64,000 nucleotides of DNA from Acidimicrobiales bacterium (GTDB lineage: Bacteria > Actinomycetota > Acidimicrobiia > Acidimicrobiales > Poriferisodalaceae): the NCBI GenBank assembly GCA_009843525.1, contig VYDH01000014.1, positions 69,202 to 133,201 of the forward strand. Direction: 5' to 3'. Of this stretch, positions 20,865 to 28,807 are shown piece after piece (within the stretch, counting starts at the first letter, position 1; each line of letters starts with the position of its first letter). Under the pieces are notes generated by a model that was not told the origin of the DNA, ran no database searches, and saw only the letters and a program-made list of their open reading frames with translations. Both the position numbers and the translations under genes were made by a program.

Positions 20865-22437
20865 TCCGACTGATCGAACACCACTCAAACCGATGCCGGA
20901 ACCGGGGGACCCTGCTGTATCCCCCGGTTCTGGTGACGGTTCCGTAGTCGTCGACCTGCGCGGCATCCGCAAGGAGTTCCCAGGAGCAGTCGCCTGCGAC
21001 GGCGCGAACCTCACCGTCCGGGCGGGCACCATCCATGCGCTGCTCGGCGAGAACGGCGCCGGCAAGACCTCGCTGGTCAATGTGCTGGGCGGCGTCTACC
21101 TGCCCGACGCCGGCGAGATCTGGGTGCACGGCGAGCAGCGCCAGTTCCATTCTCCTGCCGACGCCATTGCCGCTGGGATCGGCATGGTCCACCAGGAGTT
21201 CCGCCTGGTGCCTTCGCTCACGGTGTTCGAGAACGTGGTGCTGGGCTCGGCACCTCGCTACCTGGACATGGGCCAGATCGTCGAGCGTGTCGCCCACCTG
21301 GCGGCCACCTATTCGCTGCAGACCGACCCGTCCCGACCGGTGTGGCAGCTCTCGGTGGGCGAGCGCCAGCGCGTGGAGATCTTGAAGGCGCTGTGGCGCG
21401 ACGCCGACGTGATGGTGCTGGACGAGCCGACCGCTGTGCTGACTCCGGCCGAGGCGGCCGACCTGGGGCTCACCTTGCGCTCCATGGCTGATCGGGGCCG
21501 CTCGGTCATCTACATCAGCCACAAGCTCGACGAGGTGCTGGCGGTGTGCGATGAGGCCACCGTGCTGCGCAACGGGGTGACAGTGGCGCAGCCGCGCAGT
21601 CTCGCGGGCATCGATCGGTCGGATCTGGCCGAGATGATGGTGGGCGAGGCGGCGGCACAGATTCAGCGGCCCACCGATCAGCCCAGCGGCGACATCGTGC
21701 TCGATCTGGAGGGCATCTCGGCGATGAGCGACCGGGGGCTGCCGGCGCTGCATTCGGTCGACATCGACATACGGGCAGGCGAGATCGTGGGAGTCGCAGG
21801 CGTCTCGGGAAACGGGCAGCGGGAGCTGGCCGAGGCCATCGCCGGTCTGCGCCCCACCACGGCGGGAGCGATGCGGCTGGCGGGCACGGACGTCACCGGC
21901 ACGTCCCCCCGGGCTCGATCCCGCGCCGGGCTGGCCTATGTCCCCGAGGATCGGCTGGGTGTGGGCCTGGCCCCCACCATGTCGGTGGTCGACAACGCGG
22001 TGGTGCGGTCATACCGGTCGATGCGTCGCAGGATGATGCTGGATCTGCGTCGTTGCGAGGACTTCTGCCGCCGCCTCATCGAGCGTTTCGGCGTGCAGGT
22101 GGGACGGGTGCACGACTCAGTGGGCGTGCTGTCGGGCGGCAACCTCCAGCGACTGCTGCTCGGACGTGAGCTGACCGGCGAGCCCAAGGTGCTGCTGGCG
22201 GCCCAGCCGACGCGCGGGCTCGACGTGGTGGGCATCGCAGCCATTCAGGAGCAGATCGTCGCCCAGCGGGCTGCCGGCGTCGGGGTTTTGCTGATCTCTG
22301 AAGATCTCGACGAGCTGCTCGCGCTGTCCGATCGCCTGGTTGTCATGTATGAGGGGCGCATTGCCGCCCGCCTCGATCCCAGAACTACGACACGAGCCGA
22401 GGTGGGCGCCGCGATGGCCGGAGGCGGCGGCACATGA
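20848..22437 (+). CDS. ABC transporter ATP-binding protein with two nucleotide-binding domains
   Basis: A 529-residue duplicated ABC ATPase of the sugar/nucleoside importer type (RbsA/MglA/NupA-like). The first domain has Walker A GENGAGKT, signature LSVGERQRVEI and Walker B VMVLDEPTAVL. The second domain has a degenerate P-loop (GVSGNGQRE), signature LSGGNLQRLLLGRE and LLAAQPTRGLD, where the usual Asp-Glu is replaced; this asymmetry is common in the family. The GTG start at 20848 overlaps the binding-protein gene by 17 bp. An ATG at 20893 is the alternative and would place the intergenic hairpin at the very start of the coding region. Its TGA overlaps an ATG (ATGA) at 22434. Confidence 0.93.
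   Translation: MTPAPDPTDRTPLKPMPEPGDPAVSPGSGDGSVVVDLRGIRKEFPGAVACDGANLTVRAGTIHALLGENGAGKTSLVNVLGGVYLPDAGEIWVHGEQRQFHSPADAIAAGIGMVHQEFRLVPSLTVFENVVLGSAPRYLDMGQIVERVAHLAATYSLQTDPSRPVWQLSVGERQRVEILKALWRDADVMVLDEPTAVLTPAEAADLGLTLRSMADRGRSVIYISHKLDEVLAVCDEATVLRNGVTVAQPRSLAGIDRSDLAEMMVGEAAAQIQRPTDQPSGDIVLDLEGISAMSDRGLPALHSVDIDIRAGEIVGVAGVSGNGQRELAEAIAGLRPTTAGAMRLAGTDVTGTSPRARSRAGLAYVPEDRLGVGLAPTMSVVDNAVVRSYRSMRRRMMLDLRRCEDFCRRLIERFGVQVGRVHDSVGVLSGGNLQRLLLGRELTGEPKVLLAAQPTRGLDVVGIAAIQEQIVAQRAAGVGVLLISEDLDELLALSDRLVVMYEGRIAARLDPRTTTRAEVGAAMAGGGGT
20896..20933 (+). terminator. Intercistronic hairpin after the binding-protein gene
   Basis: CCGGAACCGGGGGA (20896-20909) and its near-perfect complement (20920-20933, one mismatch) form a 14-bp stem with a 10-nt loop, without a T run. 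It lies 32 bp past the binding-protein stop. In ABC operons such stems often protect or attenuate, leaving more binding-protein message than permease message. Confidence 0.65.
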
Positions 22438-22520
22438 CCGACCCCACGCCTGCATTCGCCGCCGACCCAATGGCGCAGCCGCAACTCAGGGGCGGCGGCA
22501 CATGACCGACCCCATGCCTG
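22423..22520 (+). repeat. Direct repeat of 30 bp at the ATPase/permease junction
   Basis: A 30-bp sequence (22423-22452) spanning the ATPase stop and the following ATG recurs at 22491-22520 with one mismatch, offset 68 bp. The second copy supplies the actual permease start. The duplication created the micro-ORF at 22434-22505. Confidence 0.85.
22434..22505 (+). CDS. 23-codon micro-ORF linking ATPase and permease genes
   Basis: The ATG at 22434 overlaps the ATPase TGA as ATGA. The frame encodes 23 residues beginning MTDPTPAFAADP and ending RGGGT, and its TGA (22503-22505) overlaps the permease ATG at 22502, again as ATGA. It looks like the relic of the original permease start after the 30-bp duplication. 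It may be translated and pass ribosomes on by termination-reinitiation; a function for the peptide itself is doubtful. Confidence 0.45.
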   Translation: MTDPTPAFAADPMAQPQLRGGGT

Positions 22521-23665
22521 AACCCACGCACGCTCCGCTGCACACCGTGTCACGCGGGCGAGCTCGCTGGCATCGCGGCCTGATCCGGCCCGTGCTGCAG
22601 CGGCGCTCCGATGTTGTGCCGGCTGCCCAGGCCATTGCCTTCGTCATCGGCATTGCCGTGGCCCTGGTCGCGGGAGCCCTGCTGCTGCTGGCAGCCGGCA
22701 ACGACCCGGCCCAGGTGTACGGCCGCATGCTCGACTCGTCGTTGGGCGGCATCAATTCGATCTCACGAACGCTGCTGCGGGCGACACCGCTGGCCCTGGC
22801 CGGTTTGGCGGTGGCCGTTGCCGGCTCGATGGGCCTGTGGAATATCGGTGCCGAGGGTCAGATGATGGCGGGTGCCACGGTTGCGGCCGGCTTGGCCATG
22901 ACGGCGGGAGATCTGCCGGGTCCCGTGTTGATCGTGCTGATGATCGGCGCCGGTGCGGTGGGCGGTGTCGTGCTCATGGCGGGCCCGGCGCTTGCCCGGG
23001 CATATCTGGGCGTCAGCGAGATCATCACCACCTTGATGCTCGTCGAGGTCTCCATCCGGGTAGTCGAATGGCTCGAAACCGGGCCATGGAAAGACCCCGA
23101 ATCGCAGGGCTTCGCTCTGATCGAGCCGCTGCCCGATCAGGCCTCGCTGCCTGGTCTGTTCGGACGTGCACACATCGGTGTGCTGATCGCGATTGCGCTG
23201 CTGGCGGCGTTCTGGCTGGCGGTGTCGAGAACGGCTTGGGGCTACGAGCTGCGGATGGCCGGTTCATCCCCGGCGACAGCGCGGTATGCGGGCATTTCGC
23301 TGCAGCGCAAGGTGCTGACCGCCCTCGTGCTGTCGGGCGCCTTGGCAGGACTGGCGGGAGCCGTCGAGCTCACCGGCACTGCGACGCGGCTCGATCCCGG
23401 CCTGTCCAACGGGTACGGGTTCGCCGGGATCATCGTGGCGGCCCTGGCGCTGATGCGACCGTCAGGCGTGGCGGCGGTTGCCTTCGTGTTCGGGGCGGTG
23501 CAGGTGGGCGGCCAATCCATCCAGACGCTCGGTGTGACGAGTTCGATCGCCACGATCCTGCAGGCCATGATCCTCATCGGCGCACTGGTCGCGGCGGTGC
23601 TGCTCAACTACCGCGTCCGCTGGGTGCGGCCCGTCGGCCACGACGCAGAGGCAACTGGTGTCTGA
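22502..23665 (+). CDS. ABC transporter permease (BMP/nucleoside type), first subunit
   Basis: A 387-residue integral membrane permease of the branched-chain/ribose/nucleoside ABC type (BPD_transp_2). About nine hydrophobic segments are visible, with the family motif around GLWNIGAEGQMM near residues 116-127. The ATG at 22502 begins MTDPMPEPTH and overlaps the micro-ORF stop. The N-terminal 35 residues are polar and Arg-rich before the first helix. It forms the channel with the permease encoded next, which starts inside this gene's last 8 bp. Confidence 0.93.
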   Translation: MTDPMPEPTHAPLHTVSRGRARWHRGLIRPVLQRRSDVVPAAQAIAFVIGIAVALVAGALLLLAAGNDPAQVYGRMLDSSLGGINSISRTLLRATPLALAGLAVAVAGSMGLWNIGAEGQMMAGATVAAGLAMTAGDLPGPVLIVLMIGAGAVGGVVLMAGPALARAYLGVSEIITTLMLVEVSIRVVEWLETGPWKDPESQGFALIEPLPDQASLPGLFGRAHIGVLIAIALLAAFWLAVSRTAWGYELRMAGSSPATARYAGISLQRKVLTALVLSGALAGLAGAVELTGTATRLDPGLSNGYGFAGIIVAALALMRPSGVAAVAFVFGAVQVGGQSIQTLGVTSSIATILQAMILIGALVAAVLLNYRVRWVRPVGHDAEATGV

Positions 23666-24614
23666 AGCCGCCGTCGTCGGGCTGCTCGTGGCGACCGTGC
23701 AATTCGCCACGCTGGTGTACCTGGCCGGGCTGGGCGAGCTCATCGCCGAGCGATCCGGCGTGCTGAACCTCGGTGTCGAGGGGATGATGGCCATGGGGGC
23801 TGTCAGCGGATTCATGATGGCGCTGGCCACCGGCCGGCCCTGGATCGGCTTCGCATTCGCTGCCCTCGTGGGCATGGCGGTTGCAGGCGTTCACGCCCTG
23901 GTGAGCGTGGTGATGGGCGCCGGTCAAGTGGTGTCCGGTCTGGCGATCACCATCGGAGGTCTTGGGTTCGCCGCCTTCATCGGGCAGGACGCAGTCCGTG
24001 AGCGTGCCGATGCCGTGTTCACCGATCTCGGCATCGCCGGACTCGCCGACATCCGCTGGGTCGGCCCGATCCTGTTCAACCAGCCACCGGTGGTGTATCT
24101 CGCGGGCCTCCTGGGCGCTGCAGCCTGGTTCGTGCTGAATCGAACCCGGCTGGGCCTGGCGTTGCGGGCGGTCGGCGAGTCGGCTTCCACCACGGACTCG
24201 GTGGGCCATTCGGTGACCCTCCTGCGCTCGGGCGCGGTGCTGGTCGGGGGCGCCTTCGCCGGCGCCGCCGGTGCCTTCCTGTCGCTCTACATGGCAGCGG
24301 GCTGGACCGAGGGCCTCATCGCCGGCCGCGGCTGGATCGCCGTGGCGCTGGTCATCTTCGGGGCGTGGCGGCCCGGACGGCTGGCCGCCGGTTCGCTGCT
24401 GTTCGGCTTCACATTGGCCTTGCAGCCCCGGGTTCAGACCTTCGACCTGAACATCTTCGGCCTGGAGGTCAACACGATCTCGCCGGCGCTGCTCGGCATC
24501 CTGCCGTTCCTGCTGACCGTCGTGGTGCTCATCGCAATCAGCTTCCGCGCACGGCACCGGCCGAGCCCGGCACCCGCAGCACTGACCCTGCCCTACCGCC
24601 GCGAGGAACGCTGA
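23658..24614 (+). CDS. ABC transporter permease (BMP/nucleoside type), second subunit
   Basis: A 318-residue permease, paralogous to the preceding one, with about eight hydrophobic segments and the family motif GVLNLGVEGMMAMGA near residues 34-48. It starts with GTG inside the end of the first permease gene (8-bp overlap). Its TGA overlaps the ATG of the DUF3467 gene by one base (TGATG). Together with the lipoprotein and ATPase it makes a complete importer, most likely for nucleosides. Confidence 0.93.
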   Translation: MSEAAVVGLLVATVQFATLVYLAGLGELIAERSGVLNLGVEGMMAMGAVSGFMMALATGRPWIGFAFAALVGMAVAGVHALVSVVMGAGQVVSGLAITIGGLGFAAFIGQDAVRERADAVFTDLGIAGLADIRWVGPILFNQPPVVYLAGLLGAAAWFVLNRTRLGLALRAVGESASTTDSVGHSVTLLRSGAVLVGGAFAGAAGAFLSLYMAAGWTEGLIAGRGWIAVALVIFGAWRPGRLAAGSLLFGFTLALQPRVQTFDLNIFGLEVNTISPALLGILPFLLTVVVLIAISFRARHRPSPAPAALTLPYRREER

Positions 24615-24943
24615 TGGTGACAGACGGCAACGCCCACGAAGCCCTGCCTGACGGCACGAAACTGCAGATCCGGCTGCCGCCGGAGCTCGAGGCCGGCGTG
24701 TGGTCAAACTTCGCCGTGGTGCGCCACTCGCCCTATGAGTTCACGCTGGACTTCATCCGGCTGGACTTCAGCGGCAAGCAGTCGCCACGACGAGGCGTTG
24801 TCGTGCAACGCATCAACATGTCGCCGCAGTTCGTGGAGCAACTCATCAGCGCCCTGTCCGACAACATGTCCAAGTTCGCTTCGAACCTCGCGCCGTCCAG
24901 CCTCGAGACCCTGAACGATCCGAACGACAGCCCCGACGCCTGA
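24614..24943 (+). CDS. DUF3467 family protein
   Basis: A 109-residue protein of the DUF3467 family, small proteins of unknown function found widely in bacteria. The core pattern WSNFAVVRHSPYEFTLDF (about 35-52) and the RGVVVQRINMSPQFVEQL segment match the family. It is the last gene of the ABC transporter unit, coupled by a one-base overlap, although the family is not tied to transport. It is probably cytoplasmic, and it converges on the DEAD-box helicase gene, 6 bp away. Confidence 0.8.
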   Translation: MVTDGNAHEALPDGTKLQIRLPPELEAGVWSNFAVVRHSPYEFTLDFIRLDFSGKQSPRRGVVVQRINMSPQFVEQLISALSDNMSKFASNLAPSSLETLNDPNDSPDA

Positions 24944-24949
24944 GCACTC

Positions 24950-26194
24950 TCAGCGGTGCGACGCGCGCTGGCGACCCCTGGACCCGGAGCGGTTCTTGCT
25001 GCCTCGACGGCGTCCGGATTGACTCTTGGCCGCCGAGTGTTCGAGCGTGCGACGTCGCGTCCGTGATCGCGAGGGCTGCCGGATCTCGGCCACGTCGACC
25101 TCCGTGGTCGAGGTCCGAAAGCCGAGCTCTCGCTGCATCGAGGCAAGTTCTTTGACCTTTTCGGGCTCGACAAGCGAGACGACTACCCCGCCCTTGCCGG
25201 CTCGGGCGGTACGCCCTGATCGGTGCAGGTACGTCTTGTGGTCGACCGCAACGTCGTAGTGGACGACAGCGTCGACTCCGGGGACATGAATGCCGCGCGC
25301 AGCCACGTCAGTAGCAATCAGCGCCTGCACTTTGCCTGTTGCGAAGTCGTCCAGGGCCCTGGTTCGTTGGCTCTGGCTGCGGCCGCCATGGATGGCCGCC
25401 GTTGCGATCCCCCGGCGGCCGAGCTGGCGAGCGACACGATCACAGCCATGGCGAGTTCGGCAGAACACCACCGTCGTCCCCGCAGCATCGATCGCCTCTG
25501 CGCAGACGTCGACCCGGTCGGTCCTGGCGACCTTCCAGAAAATGTGGTCGGCGGCTGTCACATCCGGGGTCTCGTCCCCGACCTCGTGACGAACCGGATC
25601 ACGCTGATAGTCGCGCGTCAGCGATGCCACGTCGCCATCGAGGGTCGCCGAGAACAGCAGCGTCTGACGCTGGGTGGCGGTCTGGTCAAGAAGTCGCCGG
25701 ACAACCGGGATGAACCCCATGTCAGCCATGCGGTCGGCTTCGTCGAGCACAACCCGGTCCACTGCGGACAGATCCACCGCCCCTTGGGAGATCAGATCCT
25801 CGAGGCGTCCGGGGCACGCCACCAGGATGTCCACACCGCGTCGCAGGGACGCGAGCTGCGGGCCGTAGCCCACGCCGCCATAGGCGACCCCGATGCGACG
25901 CTTGCCGGCGAACGAGCGCAGCTCCTTCGTGATCTGATCGGCGAGCTCGCGAGTCGGCACGAGCACCAGCCCCTGGGGCCTGTGGGGCTGCGAGCCTCCC
26001 GCGAGAGCGACGAGCGGGATTCCAAAGGCGAGCGTCTTGCCGGACCCGGTAGGGGCGCGGCCGCACACATCTCGCCCGTCGAGAGCATCGGCAACCGTGG
26101 CCATCTGGATGTCGAATGGCCGAGTGATGCTGCGCTGCGCGAGCGCGCGAACGATGAAGTCGGGGACGCCCAGCTGGGCGAAGGTGGGGGGCAT
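24950..26194 (-). CDS. DEAD-box RNA helicase (RhlE/DeaD type)
   Basis: A 414-residue DEAD-box ATP-dependent RNA helicase. The Q-motif region (FAQLGVPDFIV, then PFDIQ) leads to motif I APTGSGKT (47-54), PTRELA, motif II DEAD (151-154), SATL (motif III) and HRSGRTARAGKGG (motif VI). The C-terminal tail is basic and Ser/Arg-rich (about the last 35 residues), as in RNA-binding tails. The ATG before PPTFAQLG is chosen; an ATG seven codons upstream is possible. The cold-shock protein gene lies upstream on the same strand, with a hairpin between them, which suggests joint cold-shock control. Confidence 0.93.
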   Translation of the reverse strand: MPPTFAQLGVPDFIVRALAQRSITRPFDIQMATVADALDGRDVCGRAPTGSGKTLAFGIPLVALAGGSQPHRPQGLVLVPTRELADQITKELRSFAGKRRIGVAYGGVGYGPQLASLRRGVDILVACPGRLEDLISQGAVDLSAVDRVVLDEADRMADMGFIPVVRRLLDQTATQRQTLLFSATLDGDVASLTRDYQRDPVRHEVGDETPDVTAADHIFWKVARTDRVDVCAEAIDAAGTTVVFCRTRHGCDRVARQLGRRGIATAAIHGGRSQSQRTRALDDFATGKVQALIATDVAARGIHVPGVDAVVHYDVAVDHKTYLHRSGRTARAGKGGVVVSLVEPEKVKELASMQRELGFRTSTTEVDVAEIRQPSRSRTRRRTLEHSAAKSQSGRRRGSKNRSGSRGRQRASHR

Positions 26195-26261
26195 GTGTCT
26201 CCTCGCCGACTGCACGCCGGCAATTGACGCTCTTGGCGTCGTCTCAGGCCGCAGATGACGT

Positions 26262-26282
26262 CGCTGGCCGCTGCGGCCAGCG
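26262..26282 (-). terminator. Hairpin between the cold-shock and helicase genes
   Basis: A perfect 9-bp stem (CGCTGGCCG and its complement) closes on a 3-nt loop 20 bp beyond the end of the cold-shock gene and about 68 bp before the helicase start. With no T run it may attenuate rather than fully terminate, or act in a structured 5' leader of the helicase mRNA. Confidence 0.5.
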
Positions 26283-26302
26283 GTGCTCAGCGGCGTATGA
26301 GT

Positions 26303-26500
26303 TCAGACGGGCTTGACGTTTTGGGCTTCGTCGCCCTTGCGGCCGGGTCCGATGTCGAACTCGACCTCTTGCCCTGCCTCCAGCGTCCGGTAGTTCTCAC
26401 CGACGATGTTGGAGAAGTGGACAAAGACGTCGTCTGCCCCTTCACGGGAGATAAAGCCGAAGCCCTTCTCGTTGTTGAAGAACTTGACTGTTCCGCGCAT
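26303..26500 (-). CDS. Cold-shock domain protein
   Basis: A 65-residue single cold-shock domain protein, binding single-stranded RNA and DNA as an RNA chaperone or antiterminator. RNP1 is KGFGFI (12-17) and RNP2 is VFVHF (25-29), and the length is normal for the CspA family. The ATG at 26500 gives [13 protein letters not shown], the standard N-terminus. The open frame extends far upstream but is unrelated to the family. It is followed on the same strand by a DEAD-box helicase. Confidence 0.96.
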   Translation of the reverse strand: MRGTVKFFNNEKGFGFISREGADDVFVHFSNIVGENYRTLEAGQEVEFDIGPGRKGDEAQNVKPV

Positions 26501-26574
26501 GTTCTGCCTCTCGAAGCTCGGCCTGGCCGGCCACAGGCCGCAAGGGTACGGCGCGAAGGCCGCGATCAGGCCCG

Positions 26575-27549
26575 CTATCGCGCGCCGGGCACGAATTCGG
26601 CCAGGAATTCGAGCGTTGCCTCGACGAAGATGTCGTTGCGGTCGCCGGCCACCATGTGCGCCGCACCGCCCACATTGGCGTAGTGCGCATGCGGCACGGT
26701 GTCGAGGAATGACTGAGCGCCTTCCTCGGACAGCACGTCGCTCATACCGCCTCGAACCAGCAGCGTGGGCAGCGTCAGCTTCTCGGCCGCCGCCTGCTGG
26801 CGCGGGATGCGCTCGGCGAAGCTGCGCGGCCGGTGCATGAACGCCGGGTCCCAGTGCCAGCGGTAGCGGCCGTCGGGCCACAGCCGAACGTTCTTGGCGA
26901 GCCCGTCCAGGTTGCGCGGCCGTTTGCGATGCGGCTGGTAGTTGGCGATGGCCTCGGCGACCTCTTCGAGCGATGCGAAGCCGTCGGCGCCCTGGGCCAT
27001 GAAGTCTCGGATCTTGCGCACGCCAGCCGCCTCGATCTGCGGCGCCGTGTCCACCAGCACGAGCGCGAGCGCATCCACGGCACCCTCGCCGACCGCGGTC
27101 AGCGAGGTTCCACCGCCCATCGAGGCGCCGACCAGCACCGGTCGTTCGCCGAAGTGCTCCACGATCGCCACCAGGTCGGCTACTGATGCCTCGGTTGTGT
27201 AGTCGCCGTCGGGCGCCCAGTCCGAGTCTCCGTGGCCTCGGGCGTCGAGGCAGACGGCCCGGTAGCCGCCGTCGGCGAGCGCCTGGCCCGCTCCCTTCCA
27301 GGCGTGACGGGTCTGGCCGCCGCCATGCTGCAGCAAGACCAGCGGACCGTCGTCGCCGTAGATGTCGGCGGCGACCTTCACGCCTCCGGACGCATCGATC
27401 ATGACGTCGGGAATGAGCGAGGCGGTGATGCGCTCGCCGTGCTCGGAGGGGTGGGAATAGACATCCGCGCCGGCCGGCTCCGACGGAACGAAGTCGGGTG
27501 CGTCGGCGTCGGCGGGATCGAACAGCGGCTTGCGCTGTTGGTCGCTCAT
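26575..27549 (-). CDS. Alpha/beta hydrolase
   Basis: A 324-residue alpha/beta-hydrolase. The oxyanion region is [13 protein letters not shown] (72-84), the nucleophile elbow GASMGGGT gives Ser143, an acid is likely in [11 protein letters not shown], and the catalytic His is in [13 protein letters not shown] near the C-terminus. A polar extension of about 45 residues precedes the core. The fold covers esterases, epoxide and C-C bond hydrolases; the substrate is not apparent. It lies 57 bp downstream of the putative selenoprotein gene on the same strand. Confidence 0.88.
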   Translation of the reverse strand: MSDQQRKPLFDPADADAPDFVPSEPAGADVYSHPSEHGERITASLIPDVMIDASGGVKVAADIYGDDGPLVLLQHGGGQTRHAWKGAGQALADGGYRAVCLDARGHGDSDWAPDGDYTTEASVADLVAIVEHFGERPVLVGASMGGGTSLTAVGEGAVDALALVLVDTAPQIEAAGVRKIRDFMAQGADGFASLEEVAEAIANYQPHRKRPRNLDGLAKNVRLWPDGRYRWHWDPAFMHRPRSFAERIPRQQAAAEKLTLPTLLVRGGMSDVLSEEGAQSFLDTVPHAHYANVGGAAHMVAGDRNDIFVEATLEFLAEFVPGAR

Positions 27550-27606
27550 GGGAAGCCTCTCGTTCGCGTCGAAGCTGGTTGATGCAGCCGGCGGGCGCCG
27601 GGCCGC

Positions 27607-28557
27607 TCAGCTTGTCCGGGCGCGGCCGTCAGCCTTGGCTGCGGCCTGGTCACGGCGGCGTGCCTCACCGGCCGCCGCCAGTGCGGCCCGGTTCGAGTCG
27701 TCAACGCGCATGAAGTGTTCACGCCAGCCGTTGTTGTCGTCCGCATCCCACACGAACGGCGTCTGCACCGTGGTGCGAGGCATCCAGGCGTGGGTGAGCA
27801 GGTCCAGCCCCGTGCCCACGATGGCGCGCTGCATGGCGGCGTCGCCGGGCTTGCCGGTCGGGTTCCCGAGCGGGAAGTCGGTGAACACGAACCGGGCGAC
27901 GCCGCATTCCTCCACGATGTCGCGAGCGCTGCCGGCAACCACGGTTGGGATGCCGGCTTCTTCCAAGTGACGTGCGATCAGACCGATCGTCTGGTGGCAG
28001 ACCGGTCAGAGCGGCACAAGAAAGGCGACATCCACGCCGTCTTCGCGCATCCACTCTTCGATGCGGGGCGAGTCGTTGCGCTGCGTGCGACGGTGGCTGT
28101 AGTCGGTGGGAATCCCGTAGAAGCGCTCCGACAGCGCACCGATGCGACCCTCGGCCTCGAACTCGCGCAACCGGTTGATCGGCAGGTAGGTGTCGAGATC
28201 GTCGGTGTGGGTGTTGTCCTTGTCCCAGAAGAGATCGCTGTTGTACAGGCCATCAAGGGCGTCGTCGCAGCGGGCGGCGTAAGGCTGCTTTGGCCGAGAC
28301 ACGGGCACGCCTGCAGGCTCGCGGCCCTTCTCGAAGAACGAGGTGGTGACCAGCCCGACGGTGCACTCCGACAGCGGCTTCGGCAGCGGCGTGAAGGCAA
28401 CCTCGTGGCTGTACGCCCACTGGTACGGCTGCGGGTAGCCATGCGCGGCGTAGTACTCACGCGACTTGTCGATGTAGCTCAAGTACGAGCGGTGCGCACG
28501 CCGCCCATCCGGCTTCCGCCCGTTCGTCGCCCGCTGGGTCCGCTCTGTCAACGCCAT
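27607..28557 (-). CDS. GrdB-like (glycine/sarcosine/betaine/proline reductase B family) selenoprotein with in-frame UGA
   Basis: Two open segments, 28557-28009 and 28005-27607, lie in the same frame and are separated only by a TGA at 28008-28006. Read through, they give a 316-residue protein with selenocysteine at residue 184 in the local sequence [13 protein letters not shown], a UxxC redox motif like that of the selenoprotein B family of glycine, sarcosine, betaine and D-proline reductases. Downstream coding continues without further stops, with family-like [22 protein letters not shown]-like hairpin follows the TGA at the right distance. The ATG at 28557 gives MALTERTQR. In actinobacteria these proteins lack the partner reductase subunits, and the reaction is unknown. 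A nonsense mutation in a Cys version is the alternative, less likely given the intact frame and hairpin. Confidence 0.82.
27969..28008 (-). promoter_or_regulatory. SECIS-like hairpin after the in-frame UGA
   Basis: Twenty-one nucleotides after the UGA lies an apical loop GGUCU (27984-27980) closed by a perfect 5-bp stem CGAUC/GAUCG, extendable past a bulge by two more pairs. A loop of 3-14 nt with G in its first two positions, placed 16-37 nt after UGA, is the known bacterial SECIS pattern read by SelB. A second small stem (GUCUG/CAGAC) lies nearer the UGA. Confidence 0.6.
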
Positions 28558-28610
28558 CGTGTCTCCCCTGCCTGCTTGCGCACCAAGACTGTACGCGCCC
28601 GACCCGGCCC

Positions 28611-28776
28611 GCTGTGGAGGCGACAGGACCCTCTGCGACCAGCGATCCAGCAGGCGAGAGATTCGTACTGCACCGCATTCCTCGCGGACGGCATCGACAC
28701 AGCACGGTGCATCCAAGAGGGAACCGGTCGCAACGTCGCCGAGGGTCCTGTCGCCTCCACAGCTATGGCATCTGTG
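28611..28776 (-). repeat. Palindromic repeat element, copy A
   Basis: A 29-bp inverted repeat (28611-28639 and 28735-28763, one mismatch) encloses a 95-nt loop. On the minus strand this element matches copy B (45923-46084) along its whole length, including a 14-nt flank CACAGATGCCATAG. The loops are 77/95 identical with no gaps. The stem arms differ at 6-7 positions, and six changes in one arm are matched by pairing changes in the other. It lies between the divergent selenoprotein and haemoglobin genes. Confidence 0.85.
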
Positions 28777-28807
28777 CCTACTGGCTCGAATCCTTAGCCT
28801 GAGCGCC

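Noticed and set aside
27607..28557. Reading the GrdB-like gene as two genes or a pseudogene split at the TGA
   Set aside because: Both halves are in one frame, the break is exactly one UGA at a redox motif, and a SECIS-like stem follows; Sec is the simpler reading.
28611..28776. Palindromic element as a small protein-coding gene
   Set aside because: A gapless frame exists in both copies, but substitutions fall on all codon positions, including the first and second, with no third-position excess, while stem pairing is kept.
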